Below are positions 16,342 through 24,805 of a DNA stretch of 64,000 nt, one piece after another. Below the pieces are notes generated by a model. The model saw nothing but the letters and a program-made list of their open reading frames with translations, searched no databases and had not been told where the DNA came from. The position numbers and the translations under genes were made by a program. This DNA is from DASTSN01 sp035760665. GTDB lineage: Bacteria; Bacteroidota; Bacteroidia; Chitinophagales; Chitinophagaceae. The stretch covers positions 44,303 to 108,302 of the forward strand of contig DASTSN010000031.1 in assembly GCA_035760665.1 (NCBI GenBank). Reading direction: 5' to 3'. Every line of letters begins with the position of its first letter. Position 1 is the stretch's first letter.

Positions 16342-18285
16342 TTTACTTTCCAGTTCAATCAGCTTTTCAAAAGCTTGTTCGTAAGACGCATTCGTTTTTA
16401 AAAGTTCATCACTAATCTGTTTGTATTCTTTTTCCGCGGTCAGAAATTTTTCTTTCTCCTGGTAAATAGAGGGGTTAGCGAGTTGGTCTTCCAGCTTTTT
16501 CCTGGCAGCGCCTAATTCTTCCAGCTTTTTCTCCAGCGACTCTACGAGTTTTTGTTGTTTTTGTAATTCTTTCTTTTGCTCCTTGTTGACCGGGCTCGTT
16601 GGGGCAGCTGAGCTGGTTTGTGGAGTTATGGTTGTTGCCTTTTCCTGGTTTTTGTCCTCTGCCTTTTTAACTGGTACACCGTTTTTTTCCATTCGCTGTT
16701 TCCATTCCACCCATTCTTCATAACCACCTTTGAATTCTTTGATTTGATGATCTGCGATTTCCCAGATTTTATTGGCGGTTTTAGACACAAAGTACCGGTC
16801 GTGGCTTACAAGGAGAATGGTACCCTCATATTTATTCAAAGCTTCAATCAGTAAATCGCAGCTATGCATATCAAGGTGGTTTGTCGGTTCATCAAGCAGC
16901 AGAAAGTTTGCTTTGCTGATGATGGTTTTCGCCAGTGCTACCCTGGCCTTTTCGCCTCCGCTGAGTACACGGATTTTTTTGTCTGTATCATCTCCGCTGA
17001 AAAGAAAACAACCAAGTAATCCCCTCAGTTCCTGTTCGGTCATCTGGCTGCCGCACTCTTTCATTTCGTCGAGTATAGTGTTGTCTATGTTCAGCGATTC
17101 AAGCTGGTGCTGGGCATAAAAACTTTCTTCTACATTGTGGCCCCATTTTCGTTCACCGGCAAACGATTCTGTACCGGCAATTATGCGCAGGAGTGTTGAT
17201 TTTCCTATCCCGTTTGCACCAATCAGTGCAATTTTATCTCCCCGTTCTATCTCAGCAGAGGAATGTTCAACGATCGTATTGGCACCAAAGGATTTTGATA
17301 CATCTTTCAGTTCTGCAATCACTTTACCGGGCGTTTTATCCAGCCGGAAATTGATTTTGATGTTGGGGCGTTCCAGTTCAGTATCTTCAATACGCTCCAG
17401 TTTTTCTAATTTCTTCATCAGGCTTTGTGCCATGGCAGCTTTGCTGGCCTTGGCGCGGAAACGCTCAATCAGCCGTTCGTTTTGCCGGATGTAATCCTGC
17501 TGGTTTTCGTAGGCTTTTTGCTGCAGTTCAATACGGATCGCTTTTTCTTTTTCGTAAAAATCAAAATTACCATTATAAGAGTGCAGTTGCTGTTGATAGA
17601 GTTCTACAATTTTGGTTACCATGCGGTTTAAGAAATATTTATCATGGCTCACAATCACCACGGCTCCCTGGTAATGCTGAAGGTATTTTTCCAGCCATTC
17701 GATTGACGGAAGGTCAAGGTGGTTTGTCGGCTCATCCAGTAACAACAGATCCGGTTGCTGTAAAATCATTTTTGCCAGCAAGACCCGCATTCGCCATCCA
17801 CCGCTGAACTCTTTGTAGGGGCGCTGCAGGTCTGCATTAGCAAAGCCTAATCCCTGCAGCACTTCTTCCGTGCGGTGATGAATGCTGTACCCGCCCAGTG
17901 TTTCCAGTTCGTGTAGTTTATCAGTATACTCGTGCAGGATTTTTTCGTCGCCGGTTTTTTCCAGTTCGATGCCTAATTGTTCAATTTCTTTTTCCAGTTG
18001 CAGTATTTTGTCAAAAGCTCCAAGCGCCACTTGTAAAATGGAATCATTGGTATCAAAACTCAACAAATCCTGGTGCAGGTAACCAATACTGGTGGTGCGG
18101 CTGCGCTCTACTACGCCGGCAGAAGGGGTGTATTCGCCTACCAGTACTTTCAGCAGCGTGGATTTTCCGGTGCCGTTGTATCCGATCAGGCCAATGCGTT
18201 CGCCCGGCTGAATATGCCAGGTGGCGTTTTCCACGATAGTTCTTGCCCCAAATTCAAATGTTACATTCGTTAATCCTGCCAGCAT
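16330..18285 (-). CDS. ABC-F family ATPase with C-terminal coiled coil (Uup-like)
   Basis: From ATG 18285 the protein has 651 residues (an upstream extension to 18405 is out of family). It has two ABC domains without membrane segments: Walker A GYNGTGKST (35-43) and GANGIGKST (about 354-362), signature SGGWRMRVLLAK and LSGGEKARVALAK, and two intact LLLDEPTNHLD Walker B motifs. Between them is the ABC-F linker with a basic coiled-coil arm. The last about 90 residues are a charged coiled coil resembling the Uup C-terminal domain. ABC-F proteins act on ribosomes or, for Uup, on branched DNA; which applies is not certain. Confidence 0.88.
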   Translation of the reverse strand: MLAGLTNVTFEFGARTIVENATWHIQPGERIGLIGYNGTGKSTLLKVLVGEYTPSAGVVERSRTTSIGYLHQDLLSFDTNDSILQVALGAFDKILQLEKEIEQLGIELEKTGDEKILHEYTDKLHELETLGGYSIHHRTEEVLQGLGFANADLQRPYKEFSGGWRMRVLLAKMILQQPDLLLLDEPTNHLDLPSIEWLEKYLQHYQGAVVIVSHDKYFLNRMVTKIVELYQQQLHSYNGNFDFYEKEKAIRIELQQKAYENQQDYIRQNERLIERFRAKASKAAMAQSLMKKLEKLERIEDTELERPNIKINFRLDKTPGKVIAELKDVSKSFGANTIVEHSSAEIERGDKIALIGANGIGKSTLLRIIAGTESFAGERKWGHNVEESFYAQHQLESLNIDNTILDEMKECGSQMTEQELRGLLGCFLFSGDDTDKKIRVLSGGEKARVALAKTIISKANFLLLDEPTNHLDMHSCDLLIEALNKYEGTILLVSHDRYFVSKTANKIWEIADHQIKEFKGGYEEWVEWKQRMEKNGVPVKKAEDKNQEKATTITPQTSSAAPTSPVNKEQKKELQKQQKLVESLEKKLEELGAARKKLEDQLANPSIYQEKEKFLTAEKEYKQISDELLKTNASYEQAFEKLIELESKSVS

Positions 18286-18352
18286 CTTTTTACAATAATA
18301 TTTTTTACCGTGATGCATTGCCCATAACAATGGACAATACGCTGAAAAACTG

Positions 18353-18360
18353 CAAAAATA
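18353..18360 (-). promoter_or_regulatory. Putative -7 element (TATTTTTG) for the ABC-F gene
   Basis: On the minus strand TATTTTTG matches TAnnTTTG exactly. A start near 18349 gives a leader of about 64 nt. No -33 TTTG is visible, and the region is shared with the divergent promoter at 18365-18397. Confidence 0.4.
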
Positions 18361-18364
18361 ATAG

Positions 18365-18397
18365 TTTACGCCGTCACGGAGCTTTGATTTAAATTTG
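18365..18397 (+). promoter_or_regulatory. Putative promoter TTTA-N21-TAAATTTG
   Basis: TAAATTTG (18390-18397) is an exact -7 match, with TTTA (18365-18368) at about the right distance for the -33 box. It would drive the DUF3347 and TonB-receptor genes from near 18402. Confidence 0.5.
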
Positions 18398-18454
18398 CGG
18401 TTCATTTGTAAGCCAGCCGGTTTACCTTACCATTGAAAATAAAAATCGTTCCGG

Positions 18455-19084
18455 ATGAAAAAATTTCTCATTTTCCTGGTGGTTCTTGCATTGGCCGTAA
18501 CAGTTGCCTGGCTATTTGTATTTAAGGGTAAAAAAACTGGTTCTGCCGGCCCCAAACCTCAGCCATTGACCGTAAGTAAGCACAGTCCTGTTTTTAATAC
18601 CTCAGCCTTGCAAATGATGGACGCATATTACAGTTTAACAGAGGCTTTTGTGAACTGGGATACGGCAGCTGTTACAAAAAACGCCAATGCGCTGAAAACA
18701 GCGTTAGACAGTCTTAAAATGGACGAACTGAAAAAAGATACGCTGATTTATGAAACAGCGCTTGGTCCCTGGGGCGACGCAAAAGCGGAAATTGCTGGTT
18801 TGATAATGGATCCTACAATTGCAGAAAAACGGCTTTCTTTCAATACGCTTACCCAGCACATTTACGATTTGTTAAGGACGGTGCGTTACGACCAGGCAAA
18901 AGTGTACTTTCAGGAATGCCCGATGGCCTTTGGGGAAGATAAAGCCGGTAACTGGTTAAGCAGCACGAAGGAAGTTCGAAATCCTTACTTTGGTACAAGC
19001 GATCCAAAACAAAAAGACCAGATGCTTCATTGTGGCAGCCCCAAAGACACATTGAATTTCATGCTGACGGATTCAACCAAATAG
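18455..19084 (+). CDS. DUF3347 domain protein, membrane-anchored periplasmic
   Basis: A 209-residue protein with one N-terminal hydrophobic anchor (FLIFLVVLALAVTVAWLFVF) and then a helical DUF3347 domain. It has the family marks 'MDAYYSLTEAFVNWDTAAV', 'RLSFNTLTQHIYDLL', YFQECPMAFG, NWLSS, NPYFG and MLHCG. Conserved Met, Cys and His in CPMA and MLHCG suggest metal binding; in some Bacteroidota the domain is fused to CusB-type copper efflux adaptors (family knowledge). It sits 23 bp upstream of a TonB-dependent receptor and is probably co-transcribed with it, so a joint role in metal handling is possible. Confidence 0.8.
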   Translation: MKKFLIFLVVLALAVTVAWLFVFKGKKTGSAGPKPQPLTVSKHSPVFNTSALQMMDAYYSLTEAFVNWDTAAVTKNANALKTALDSLKMDELKKDTLIYETALGPWGDAKAEIAGLIMDPTIAEKRLSFNTLTQHIYDLLRTVRYDQAKVYFQECPMAFGEDKAGNWLSSTKEVRNPYFGTSDPKQKDQMLHCGSPKDTLNFMLTDSTK

Positions 19085-19107
19085 CTATTCATTTTGTTGT
19101 CAGGGAT

Positions 19108-21489
19108 ATGTGCAAATTTCTACCGGCCGTGTTGCTGTTTTTATCGGGCTTATCCGTTTTTTCACAACAAATTCCTGTTCAAAATCAAAAAGGAGAGCGG
19201 TTTACCCTGAATGGTTATGTGAAGGACAGCCTGTCGGGAGAGTCGGTCATTGGCGCCACAATTACCATCAATGGCCAGACACAGGGTGTTGCCAGCAACC
19301 AATATGGATTTTACTCCCTCACCTTGCCGCAGGGCACATATGAGATAGATATCTCCCATGTTTCTTACCAATCGAAATCGGTCATCTTTACGTTGAACAA
19401 AGATGTCTCGTACAATTTTGAGTTGCTTCCTAAATCTGCATCAATAGGCGAGGTAGTGATTTATACAAAACGACGTGACGCCAACGTCAAAAATGCCCAG
19501 ATGGGTAAAATCGATCTGTCCATCAACCAGATTAAAAACATACCGGCCTTTATGGGAGAAGTGGATGTGCTGAAAGCTATCCAGCTATTACCGGGTGTGC
19601 GGAATGCCGGCGAAGGTAATGCCGGCTTTTATGTACGGGGCGGCGGGCCGGATCAGAACCTTATCATGCTGGATGATGCAGTAGTATATAACACGGGACA
19701 TTTGTTTGGCTTCTTTTCAATCTTTAATTCCGATGCCATCAAAAACACTTCGCTGATTAAAGGCGGGATGCCTGCACAATATGGCGGACGGCTTTCCTCC
19801 GTACTGGACATAGCTATGAAGGATGGGAACATGAATAAAACCCAGGTAGATGGCGGCATTGGGCTGATTGCTTCCCGGTTATCAATACAGGGACCTATAA
19901 AAAAGGACAAAGCATCTTACATGATTTCTGCCCGCAGAACCTACGTGGATGTATTGGTGAAACCATTCATCAGTAAGTCAAGTGCATTTTACGGCTCCGG
20001 TTATTATTTCTACGATTTGAATGCCAAGGTGAATTACCGGTTTTCAGAAAAGGACCGCTTATACCTGAGTGGTTACTTCGGAAGAGATGTGTTTAATTTC
20101 AATAACGCCAAGCGTTCGTTTAAATCAAATATTCCCTGGGGCAACTCCACCGCCACCCTTCGGTGGAATCATGTGTTTAGCCGCAGACTGTTTGCCAATA
20201 CAACCCTGGTGTTTAACGATTACAAGTTTCGGTTTGCTGCTGCACAAAATGATTTCAATATTGCACTGGCTTCCGGCATCAGGGATGGTAATGCTAAAAT
20301 TGATTTTGACTATTACCCCCTGCCAAAACATAAAATGAAATTCGGCGGACTGTACACGTTTCATAAATTCATTCCCAATGTCGTCTCCGGACAACAGGAT
20401 AGTACTGTTTTTCAGCCCAACAATGAATCGGTTAAATACGCTAATGAAACAGCCCTGTATGTGCAGGATGACTGGGATCTAAGTGATAAAATAAAAATCA
20501 ATTACGGATTGCGCTGGAGTTCCTTTACCCAGGTTGGCCCGTTTACAAAGTTTGAGCGGGATGCTGATGGCAACAAAATTGACAGTACAACGTATAATTC
20601 GTTTGAGCCGGTTAAATCGTATGGCGGGCTGGAACCAAGGCTCACAGTGCGGTATGCGTTAAATGATGAAACATCACTCAAGTTTGCTATTAACAGAAAT
20701 TATCAATATATCCACCTGGTCAGTAATTCTGGTAACACATTGCCAACCGATCTGTGGGTGCCCAGTACCTATATTGTAAAACCGCAAATCAGCTGGCAAT
20801 ATGCCGCAGGTTTTTTCAAAAATTTTAATGATAATAAATTTGAAACCTCGCTGGAACTGTATTACAAGAATATGAGAAACCAGGTAGATTATAAAGAAGG
20901 GTACACGCCATCTTTGCGTGATCCGGAACTCGATTTTGTTTTTGGTAAAGCCTGGAGTTATGGGGCAGAATTATTTGTTCATAAAACCCGGGGACGACTG
21001 AATGGATGGATTGGCTATACTTTATCGTGGACCTGGCGGAAATTCCCCGATTTAAATGAAGGTGAAAAATTTCCCGCCAAATACGATCGACGGCACGATG
21101 TATCGGTTGTCGCAAATTATGAGCTGAACAAAAAATGGAGGCTGGGAGCGGTTTTTGTTTACGGTACCGGTAATGCCACCACTTTACCTGAACGGTTTTA
21201 CTTTATCGATGGCGTACTTACACAGGAATACAGCAAAGTCAATCAATACAGGCTGGACGCTTATCACCGGCTGGACCTGGCCGCAACTTACACGCCGGTA
21301 CCCAAACGAAAAAAGAAAGTGCAAAGTTCCTGGGTGTTCAGTATTTACAACGTGTACAGCCACCTGAATCCATATTTTATTTATTTTGACCAAACCGGTA
21401 ATTTGCAAAATGGCGATCTGCAGGTACAGGCAAAACAGGTATCATTATTCCCCATTTTACCTGCTGTTACATGGAACTTTAAGTGGTAA
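19108..21489 (+). CDS. TonB-dependent receptor with carboxypeptidase-D-like N-terminal domain
   Basis: A 793-residue outer-membrane receptor. ATG 19108 gives a signal peptide (MCKFLPAVLLFLSGLSVFSQ); the frame upstream to 19030 overlaps the previous gene and is rejected. Next comes a carboxypeptidase-regulatory-like domain ('LNGYVKDSLSGESVIGATIT'), then the plug ('IKNIPAFMGEVDVLKAIQLL', 'GFYVRGGGPDQNLIMLDDAV'), then a 22-strand-type barrel ending in WNFKW. It resembles the smaller receptors without a SusD partner, and none is adjacent. The substrate is unknown; the DUF3347 neighbour points towards a metal (inference). Confidence 0.87.
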   Translation: MCKFLPAVLLFLSGLSVFSQQIPVQNQKGERFTLNGYVKDSLSGESVIGATITINGQTQGVASNQYGFYSLTLPQGTYEIDISHVSYQSKSVIFTLNKDVSYNFELLPKSASIGEVVIYTKRRDANVKNAQMGKIDLSINQIKNIPAFMGEVDVLKAIQLLPGVRNAGEGNAGFYVRGGGPDQNLIMLDDAVVYNTGHLFGFFSIFNSDAIKNTSLIKGGMPAQYGGRLSSVLDIAMKDGNMNKTQVDGGIGLIASRLSIQGPIKKDKASYMISARRTYVDVLVKPFISKSSAFYGSGYYFYDLNAKVNYRFSEKDRLYLSGYFGRDVFNFNNAKRSFKSNIPWGNSTATLRWNHVFSRRLFANTTLVFNDYKFRFAAAQNDFNIALASGIRDGNAKIDFDYYPLPKHKMKFGGLYTFHKFIPNVVSGQQDSTVFQPNNESVKYANETALYVQDDWDLSDKIKINYGLRWSSFTQVGPFTKFERDADGNKIDSTTYNSFEPVKSYGGLEPRLTVRYALNDETSLKFAINRNYQYIHLVSNSGNTLPTDLWVPSTYIVKPQISWQYAAGFFKNFNDNKFETSLELYYKNMRNQVDYKEGYTPSLRDPELDFVFGKAWSYGAELFVHKTRGRLNGWIGYTLSWTWRKFPDLNEGEKFPAKYDRRHDVSVVANYELNKKWRLGAVFVYGTGNATTLPERFYFIDGVLTQEYSKVNQYRLDAYHRLDLAATYTPVPKRKKKVQSSWVFSIYNVYSHLNPYFIYFDQTGNLQNGDLQVQAKQVSLFPILPAVTWNFKW

Positions 21490-21519
21490 TATGGTAATGC
21501 GGTAAAATTTACTGCAGCG

Positions 21520-22524
21520 CTAAAAAACAAAATTAAATAGCCAGTACAGGCACATAGCAATGATACCGCTGATTGGAATGGTTAGTATCCATGCCCAAAC
21601 CAGGTTGATCGTAACGCCCCACCTGACAGCGCTAATCCGTTTTGTGGCGCCGACACCCACAATAGCCCCGGTAAGTGTATGCGTAGTGCTAACCGGGATA
21701 CCAAGCAGTATCGTAAAGAAAAGCGTTAACGCACCGGCACTTTCAGCGCATACACCTTCCAGTGGGGTAACTTTGGTGATACGGCTGCCCATCGTTTTTA
21801 CAATTCGCCATCCACCTGATAAAGTGCCCAGGGCAATAGCAGCGTAACAGGCAAGCGGTAGCCAGTCCGGCATTACAAAATCTTCGAGGTTTTGAGCAGA
21901 TCCCTGTGATTTAGCATAAAACCAAAGTGCGGTAAAAATCAGGCCCATGGTTTTTTGTGAATCACCACCACCATGCGAAAGACTGAGCGCTGCAGAGGAT
22001 AAAAGCTGTATGCGTTTGAAATTTTTCTCGGCACGAGACGGTTTACTTTTCCTGCTTAGTTGAATAACAATGACAGTAACAACCGCCGCCAGCACCAGGC
22101 CAATCATGGGCGAAAGCACCATAAATATCAGCGCTTTTACTACTGGGGCACTGTTCACCCCGGCAAACCCGCCGGCAGCAACTGCCGCACCCATTAACCC
22201 ACCAATCAGTGTATGCGAAGAACTGGAAGGAATGCCAAAATACCAGGTCAGCAGATTCCAGGAAATAGCAGCCAGGGTTGCTGCTAAAATAAGATGAAAG
22301 TTGATCAAGTGTGATGAAACAATATTGGCAATGGTGCCGGCAACCTTATGCTCTTTAAAAATAAAAAAAGCTGCAAAGTTGAAAATTGCAGCCCACAACA
22401 CAGCAAGGAAGGGAGAAAGCACCTTGGTAGAAACAATTGTCGCAATCGAGTTAGCTGCATCATGAAACCCGTTGGTATAATCGAATATCAGCGCCAGCAA
22501 AACAGTTACAATAAGTAAAGTCAT
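21520..22524 (-). CDS. Inorganic phosphate transporter, PiT family
   Basis: A 334-residue membrane protein with the duplicated PiT architecture. The N-terminal signature is FDYTNGFHDAANSIATIV (about residues 14-31), repeated in the C-terminal half around TLSGGWRIVKTMGSRI and GIPVSTTHTLTGAIVGVG. About ten membrane helices are predicted, with a charged cytoplasmic segment in the middle (RKSKPSRAEKNFKR). PiT proteins import metal-phosphate with protons or sodium at low affinity. No PhoU-like (DUF47) gene is adjacent in this window. It is convergent with the TonB receptor, 30 bp away. Confidence 0.92.
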   Translation of the reverse strand: MTLLIVTVLLALIFDYTNGFHDAANSIATIVSTKVLSPFLAVLWAAIFNFAAFFIFKEHKVAGTIANIVSSHLINFHLILAATLAAISWNLLTWYFGIPSSSSHTLIGGLMGAAVAAGGFAGVNSAPVVKALIFMVLSPMIGLVLAAVVTVIVIQLSRKSKPSRAEKNFKRIQLLSSAALSLSHGGGDSQKTMGLIFTALWFYAKSQGSAQNLEDFVMPDWLPLACYAAIALGTLSGGWRIVKTMGSRITKVTPLEGVCAESAGALTLFFTILLGIPVSTTHTLTGAIVGVGATKRISAVRWGVTINLVWAWILTIPISGIIAMCLYWLFNFVF

Positions 22525-22559
22525 CGATTTTTTGCTTAATTGGTTTCAGTAAAGTTCAG

Positions 22560-22567
22560 CAAATATA
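22560..22567 (-). promoter_or_regulatory. Putative -7 element (TATATTTG) of the phosphate transporter gene
   Basis: On the minus strand TATATTTG is an exact TAnnTTTG match, with TTG about 21 bases upstream. Start is near 22556, giving a leader of about 32 nt. Confidence 0.5.
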
Positions 22568-22801
22568 TAGTTTCCCTGCATTGATGATCAACGCATCTTA
22601 CAGATTCTTATAGGGTATCAGGATTGAAGCCGATTTCCCACTTTTTCAGTGCGGATAAAAGCCTCGTGTTAAAAAAGCGCAAAGAAGGTTTTACGTTCTT
22701 GGGCGAATAAGGCTGGCTGTTGGCCGACGAGGACATGAATCTGCCAGTCGTCGGTTATAGTTTTGTCTTGTCAAATATTTTTAACCACAAAAATCTTAGT
22801 T

Positions 22802-23332
22802 ATGAAAAACAAAATCCTGATGTGTGCGATGCTGGTGTATGTATCTGCATTCGCGATGGCAGCCGGAACCCGTAGCGCAGTTACCGGGCCGGTATACGGA
22901 AAAGCAAAACATCACGACAATGCTGCTATCAGTTATTTCGCGAAAGAGCATTTTTTTATGGATTTTCCTAACGCTACGGATGTTGCCTGGAAAAATACAA
23001 AGGCATTTCAGGAGGCGCATTTTACAATGAATAACATAGCCTACACGGCCTACTACGATGCCGACAATGAACTGGTAGGTACCACAACGGCAAAAACCTT
23101 TACCGATTTACCAATGAATGCGCAGCGGTATATTCAAAAGAAATATGCTGGTTACACACCGGCTGATGTAATTTTCTTTGACGATAACCAGGCGAACGAA
23201 ACGGATATGAACTTATTTGATCAGCCTTTTGCAGATGAGGATAACTATTTTGTATTGATGAAAAAGCCCGGTGAAAACATTGTGCTGAAAGTGAATTCAG
23301 AAGGGTATGTAGATTTTTTTAAGAACATTTGA
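22802..23332 (+). CDS. Secreted PepSY-like (beta-lactamase-inhibitor-like fold) protein
   Basis: A 176-residue protein from ATG 22802 with signal peptide MKNKILMCAMLVYVSAFAMA. The mature part ('YFAKEHFFMDFPNATDVAWK', 'AYYDADNELVGTTTAKTFTD', 'PMNAQRYIQKKYAGYTPADV') matches the small periplasmic PepSY-like pattern common in Bacteroidota: a protein partly unfolded, then strand-helix repeats. The function is unknown. TAGTTTTG at 22758-22765 is a possible -7 element. A strong hairpin terminator follows. Confidence 0.7.
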   Translation: MKNKILMCAMLVYVSAFAMAAGTRSAVTGPVYGKAKHHDNAAISYFAKEHFFMDFPNATDVAWKNTKAFQEAHFTMNNIAYTAYYDADNELVGTTTAKTFTDLPMNAQRYIQKKYAGYTPADVIFFDDNQANETDMNLFDQPFADEDNYFVLMKKPGENIVLKVNSEGYVDFFKNI

Positions 23333-23377
23333 AGACGGTTTGTTATATAAGGGTTTGTCCGCAGGTGCTTGTAATGT

Positions 23378-23403
23378 AAATAGCCGGGTTGTCCCGGCTA
23401 TTT
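23378..23403. terminator. Bidirectional terminator between PepSY-like gene and mqnE
   Basis: Perfect 11-base arms (23378-23388 and 23393-23403) with loop TTGT. The AAA and TTT flanks let it serve both converging genes, although the T-tracts are short. Confidence 0.7.
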
Positions 23404-23428
23404 ATGTTTGAAAAAAATAAAGTTAGTG

Positions 23429-24601
23429 TTAATTCAGTTCCGGGTTGGGTGTTGCGGTAACCGGGCTGTTCTCATAATCCCTGATCACATTGTAAAGCGT
23501 ATCCCGCTCCACAGGTTTCCTGCCGGCTTGTTTAATCAAGGTGACTAATTGCTCGGTTGTCATGGCGGGTGTTTGTTCTTCGGCGCCGGCCATGGAGTAG
23601 ATTTTTGTGCTGTCGTCAATCGTGCCATCAAGATCATCCACGCCAAAGGAAAGTGACAATTGAGCATTCTGCCGTCCCAGCATGGGCCAGTATGCTTTCA
23701 GGTGCGGAAAATTGTCGAGGTAAATCCGGGCTACCGCATACATTTTCATATCCTCTACAATGCTGCTTTCCGGCACAGTGCTCATATCGTTATTTTGATT
23801 ACGGAACTTCAGCGGGATAAATGTGTTGAAGCCACCCGTTTTATCCTGCAATGCTCTGAGCCTGCTCATGTGATCAATCCGGTGGTGATAGTTTTCAATG
23901 TGGCCGTACAGCATGGTAGCATTTGTATGCATGCCCAGTTTGTGTGCCATTTCATGAATTGTCAGCCAGCCTTCCGCATCCACTTTATCGGCGCAGATTT
24001 GTTGGCGAATTTCCGCATCAAATATTTCTGCTCCGCCGCCGGGCATGGAATTCAGGCCGGCATCTTTGAGAAATTTCAATCCATCTTCTACGCTTAGTTT
24101 TGCTTTGCGAAACATGTAATCCAGTTCTACGGCGGTAAAGGCTTTTATATGCAAATCGGGCCGGTGGGCTTTGATGGAGCGTAACAATTCTCCGAAAAAT
24201 TCAAGATTCATCTTGGGATGAACACCCCCAACAATGTGCACTTCCGTGACAGGCTGACCGTCGTACTTTTTTACAATATCCAGCATCTGCTGCAGGCTTA
24301 GTTCCCAACCTTCATCGCGGTGTGCATAAATGCGTGAATAGGAGCAGAAATTGCAGGAAAATACGCATACGTTGGTAGGTTCTATATGAAAATTCCTGTT
24401 GAAATATGTTTTATCAGCATGCAGCCGTTCCCGCACAAAATTGGCAAGAGCGCCTAAAAAAGGCAGGTCGCCTTTTTCAAATAACAAGAACGCCTCCTCA
24501 TCAGAGATTCGTTCAGCATTTTTTACTTTTAGGGCAATTGCCTGCAGGTCTTCACTGGTTGCCGTTGTACCGTTCATTGACGTTGTTAATAAATCTGCCA
24601 T
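23429..24601 (-). CDS. mqnE: Aminofutalosine synthase (radical SAM)
   Basis: From ATG 24601 the protein is 390 residues; the frame continues to 24703 but without family similarity. The radical SAM cluster motif NVCVFSCNFC places C79, C83 and C86 (CX3CX2C), and YSRIYAHRDEGWELS, HIVGGVHPKMNLEFF and LNSMPGGGAEIF are typical of MqnE. It joins 3-enolpyruvyl-benzoate and SAM to make aminofutalosine in the futalosine route to menaquinone. No other mqn genes are nearby, and the gene is divergent from a nucleoside permease. MqnC, a relative, is less likely because of these motifs. Confidence 0.88.
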   Translation of the reverse strand: MADLLTTSMNGTTATSEDLQAIALKVKNAERISDEEAFLLFEKGDLPFLGALANFVRERLHADKTYFNRNFHIEPTNVCVFSCNFCSYSRIYAHRDEGWELSLQQMLDIVKKYDGQPVTEVHIVGGVHPKMNLEFFGELLRSIKAHRPDLHIKAFTAVELDYMFRKAKLSVEDGLKFLKDAGLNSMPGGGAEIFDAEIRQQICADKVDAEGWLTIHEMAHKLGMHTNATMLYGHIENYHHRIDHMSRLRALQDKTGGFNTFIPLKFRNQNNDMSTVPESSIVEDMKMYAVARIYLDNFPHLKAYWPMLGRQNAQLSLSFGVDDLDGTIDDSTKIYSMAGAEEQTPAMTTEQLVTLIKQAGRKPVERDTLYNVIRDYENSPVTATPNPELN

Positions 24602-24622
24602 ACAATTCCTTGAAAATTTGCA

Positions 24623-24630
24623 CAAAAGTA
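24623..24630 (-). promoter_or_regulatory. Putative -7 element (TACTTTTG) of mqnE
   Basis: On the minus strand TACTTTTG matches TAnnTTTG exactly. A start near 24619 gives a leader of about 18 nt, which also supports ATG 24601 as start. Confidence 0.45.
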
Positions 24631-24740
24631 CGATGCAAAAAGAACAATTGGGGTGATAAAAAGTTCTGGAAGGCTGCAAGCGCAATGACTGGAATTGGAT
24701 CATTCATTGCCCTTTTTCAACCTGATTCGTTGCGCATAAA

Positions 24741-24748
24741 TACCTTTG
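24741..24748 (+). promoter_or_regulatory. Putative -7 element (TACCTTTG) of the nucleoside permease gene
   Basis: TACCTTTG matches TAnnTTTG exactly, with a T-rich TTTC box about 22 bases upstream. Start is near 24753, about 53 bases before the ATG. Confidence 0.45.
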
Positions 24749-24805
24749 AAATTATAAATTACTTATCTTACCACCCGTTAGCTACAAAGATTTAAAACCT
24801 GCTGA

